This document shows, piece by piece, positions 6,442 through 8,106 of a stretch of DNA of 8,106 nt. Under the pieces are notes generated by a model that was not told the origin of the DNA, made no database searches, and saw only the letters and a program-made list of their open reading frames with translations. Every line of letters begins with the position of its first letter. Positions within the stretch are counted from its first letter, which is position 1. Location of the stretch: contig JACMLA010000134.1 in the NCBI GenBank assembly GCA_014379815.1, positions 1-8,106 on the forward strand, written 5' to 3'. Both the position numbers and the translations under genes were made by a program. The stretch is from Bryobacteraceae bacterium. Its GTDB lineage: Bacteria; Acidobacteriota; Terriglobia; Bryobacterales; Bryobacteraceae.

Positions 6442-7749
6442 ATGGCAAATCAAAACTGGTGGCGACTCTTCCTGGCGCTCCTGCTTTTCAGTGGTGCGAA
6501 AATCAATGCGCAAGAGAAGGCAATAGCCTTTACAGGAGCGCGCGTTATCCCGATTAGTGGTCCGGAGATTCCGCAGGGCACGATCGTGATCCGGAACGGG
6601 AAAATTGAGCGTGTTGGGCCAACTGCCGCCGTTGCAATTCCAGCCGATGCTGAGCGACGGGACGTTTCGGGCAAAGTAATCATGCCCGGTCTGGTGGACT
6701 CCCACAGCCATATCGGAAGCGCAGAGGGTGCTGATTCCGCAGCCCCGATACAGCCCGATGTTCGCATTCTCGACTCCCTCGATGCGCGTCATTCTTCCAT
6801 TCAGAAGGCCCGCGCAGGCGGACTCACCACAGTAAATGTAATGCCGGGTTCCGGGCACCTGCTGAGCGGTCAAACTTTATACATCAAGCTTCGGGCGGAA
6901 GCGCGTGTTGTAGACGACGTCGTGATTCGCCTGGCGGATGGCTCCATCGCCGGGGGTATCAAAATGGCCAATGGTTCGAATCCGCGGCGTGCCTCACCAT
7001 TCCCGGGCAGCAAAGCAAAAGCCGCTGCTCTGGTTCGGGAACAGTTTGTAAAAGCGATCGAATACCGCGACAAACTCAAGAAGGCGGAGGGAGATGTCTC
7101 AAAGCGTCCGGCTCGCGATCTCCGACTGGAATCGCTGGTTGACGTATTGGATGGCAAGCGAATCGTACAGCATCATACGCACTCGCACAACGACATACTT
7201 ACGGTCCTGCGGCTGGCCGACGAGTTTAAGTTCCGGGTAGTCCTCCATCACGTCAGCGATGGCTGGAAAGTTCCGCAGGAGATTGCGAACGCGAAGGCGG
7301 CCTGCTCGGTGATCGTAATCGACAGTCCTGGCGGAAAGATAGAAGCCAAAGACTCGCGTCTGGAAACGGCGGCAATTCTGGACAAGGCAGGCGTGCTGGT
7401 AGGCCTCCACACCGATGACGGTGTCACCGACTCGCGCCTCTTCCTGCGAAGTGCAGCGCTCGCCGTCCGCGCGGGTCTGCCGCGAGAAAAAGCTTTACAG
7501 GCGGTCACTATCGCCAACGCGCGAATGCTGGACCTGCAAGATCGCGTAGGCACTCTGGAGCCCGGAAAAGACGCGGATCTGGTGATCTTATCCGGCGACC
7601 CGTTCAGCGTCTACACCAATGTGCTCCAAACCTGGGTAGAAGGGCGCAAGGCTTTTGATCGTGAGCTTCCGAAAGACAGGATTTATCAGGTGGGCGGACC
7701 AGGAGCCAGTTATGACTCGCGCTATCCGTCAGAAGTAGAGGAGTACTAG
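6442..7749 (+). CDS. Secreted imidazolonepropionase-like amidohydrolase (metal-dependent)
   Basis: Complete 435-residue enzyme of the amidohydrolase superfamily, expected to hydrolyse an amide or C-N bond in the periplasm or outside the cell. Residues 1-23 look like a signal peptide: Arg8, a Leu/Ala/Phe core, and a cut after INA before Gln24. A small beta domain precedes the barrel. The metal site begins with PGLVDSHSHIG, giving His88 and His90. Further conserved parts are GGLTTVNVMPGSG (126-138), the GGIKMANGSNPRR block with Lys174, His244-His249 in a His-rich strand, and His269-His270. HTDDG (323-327) carries the likely catalytic Asp. The C-terminus closes with the usual ITIA-like NARMLDLQDRVGTLEPGKDADLVILSGDP. 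GGAA lies 7 bases before the ATG, a weak ribosome site. It diverges from the exporter operon and precedes a related gene. The substrate cannot be deduced; a peptidase or imidazolonepropionase activity would be guesses. Confidence 0.92.
   Translation: MANQNWWRLFLALLLFSGAKINAQEKAIAFTGARVIPISGPEIPQGTIVIRNGKIERVGPTAAVAIPADAERRDVSGKVIMPGLVDSHSHIGSAEGADSAAPIQPDVRILDSLDARHSSIQKARAGGLTTVNVMPGSGHLLSGQTLYIKLRAEARVVDDVVIRLADGSIAGGIKMANGSNPRRASPFPGSKAKAAALVREQFVKAIEYRDKLKKAEGDVSKRPARDLRLESLVDVLDGKRIVQHHTHSHNDILTVLRLADEFKFRVVLHHVSDGWKVPQEIANAKAACSVIVIDSPGGKIEAKDSRLETAAILDKAGVLVGLHTDDGVTDSRLFLRSAALAVRAGLPREKALQAVTIANARMLDLQDRVGTLEPGKDADLVILSGDPFSVYTNVLQTWVEGRKAFDRELPKDRIYQVGGPGASYDSRYPSEVEEY
7737..7743 (+). 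promoter_or_regulatory. Strong ribosome binding site supporting a TTG start
   Basis: AGAGGAG lies at the very end of the first amidohydrolase gene, 7 bases before the TTG at 7751. It is the best Shine-Dalgarno sequence on this side of the window and is the main reason for accepting the TTG start of the next gene. Confidence 0.75.
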
Positions 7750-7750
7750 C

Positions 7751-8106
7751 TTGGTCCGAACACTTGTGATTCAGGTACTCTTAGCCGCTTTGACTTCGGG
7801 GGCAGCCTTCGCACAAGTCGCTGTTGTGGGCGAGACCGTCTACACCATGGCAGGCGCACCCCTGAAGAATGGCGTCGTATTGATCGATGGATCCGGCCGC
7901 ATTCAGCAAGTCGGGTCCGCTGCGGAGATAAAGACACCCTCTGGCTACAAGGTGCTGCGAGCGAAAGTAGTCACACCGGGACTGATCGACGCCCACACGG
8001 TGGTTGGCTTCACAGGCTATCTGAACCAGCCTCAGGATCAGGAACAGGTGGAACGATCGGCAAGTGAACAGCCTGAACTCAGGGCCATTGACGGCTACGA
8101 TGCCCG
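7751..8106 (+). CDS. Second secreted amidohydrolase-like protein, TTG start, cut at window end
   Basis: The first 118 codons are visible. Starting at TTG 7751, the product has a clear signal peptide: Arg3, a hydrophobic core LVIQVLLAALTSG, and a cut after AFA before Gln22. It then shows the amidohydrolase N-terminal beta domain (VVGETVYTMAGAPLKNGVVLIDG) and the barrel-entry motif PGLIDAHTVVG (76-86). The motif has His82, but residue 84 is Val where a His normally completes the metal-binding HxH pair. The next stretch, GYLNQPQDQEQ then QPELRAIDGYDA, resembles a recurring amidohydrolase subfamily that I have seen with similar HxV motifs. A later GTG (7766) would drop the positive charge of the signal. 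The gene begins one base after the upstream stop, so the two are surely co-expressed. Function is unknown; it may be a partner subunit or use a different metal arrangement. Confidence 0.85.
   Translation, partial: MVRTLVIQVLLAALTSGAAFAQVAVVGETVYTMAGAPLKNGVVLIDGSGRIQQVGSAAEIKTPSGYKVLRAKVVTPGLIDAHTVVGFTGYLNQPQDQEQVERSASEQPELRAIDGYDA

Noticed and set aside
6366..6557. Small plus-strand open frame of 63 codons before the amidohydrolase
   Set aside because: It runs into the amidohydrolase gene in another frame, has no ribosome binding site I can see, and no recognisable features.
6421..6873. Minus-strand open frame of 150 codons over the amidohydrolase start
   Set aside because: It is antisense to the signal peptide and metal motif of a clearly identified enzyme and shows no domain of its own.

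Overview
The window holds seven protein genes in two divergent blocks and almost no non-coding DNA. The sequence is moderately GC-rich. A periplasmic adaptor with a long coiled-coil hairpin points to a Gram-negative, double-membrane bacterium. The tandem secreted metal-dependent amidohydrolases remind me of Acidobacteriota, but that placement is recollection and inference only.

Left block (minus strand, 6236 down to 1): a TetR-family regulator, a HlyD-type membrane fusion protein, a double-domain ABC ATPase, and two ABC-2 type permeases, the last cut by the window edge. This is the gene order I know from the E. coli cecR-ybhG-ybhF-ybhS-ybhR operon. The five genes are packed with gaps of 1 to 3 bases or 4-base stop/start overlaps (GTGA, ATGA), so they are very probably one translationally coupled transcript. 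Together they would form a tripartite ABC exporter: two permeases in the inner membrane, one polypeptide carrying both nucleotide-binding domains, and an adaptor reaching across the periplasm to an outer-membrane channel not encoded here.

Middle (6237-6441): a 205-base divergent intergenic region. It contains a tandem array of three AT-rich 12-13 base units, two of them palindromic, which is the best candidate for the operator of the TetR regulator. It also holds a 7-base inverted repeat and a weak candidate promoter for the rightward genes.

Right block (plus strand, 6442 to 8106): two adjacent secreted amidohydrolases of the imidazolonepropionase-like group. The second starts at TTG one base after the first stops and runs off the window. 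The first has a complete His-x-His metal motif. The second has Val at the place of the second His, so the pair may be a catalytic subunit and a divergent partner.

The most interesting points are the asymmetry of the two ATP sites in the ABC protein, the operator array, the mismatched amidohydrolase pair, and a charged hexapeptide repeat in the cytoplasmic tail of the adaptor. I see no mobile element, CRISPR array, RNA gene or clear terminator. Nothing here is clearly an undescribed system; it is a known exporter architecture with some unusual details.
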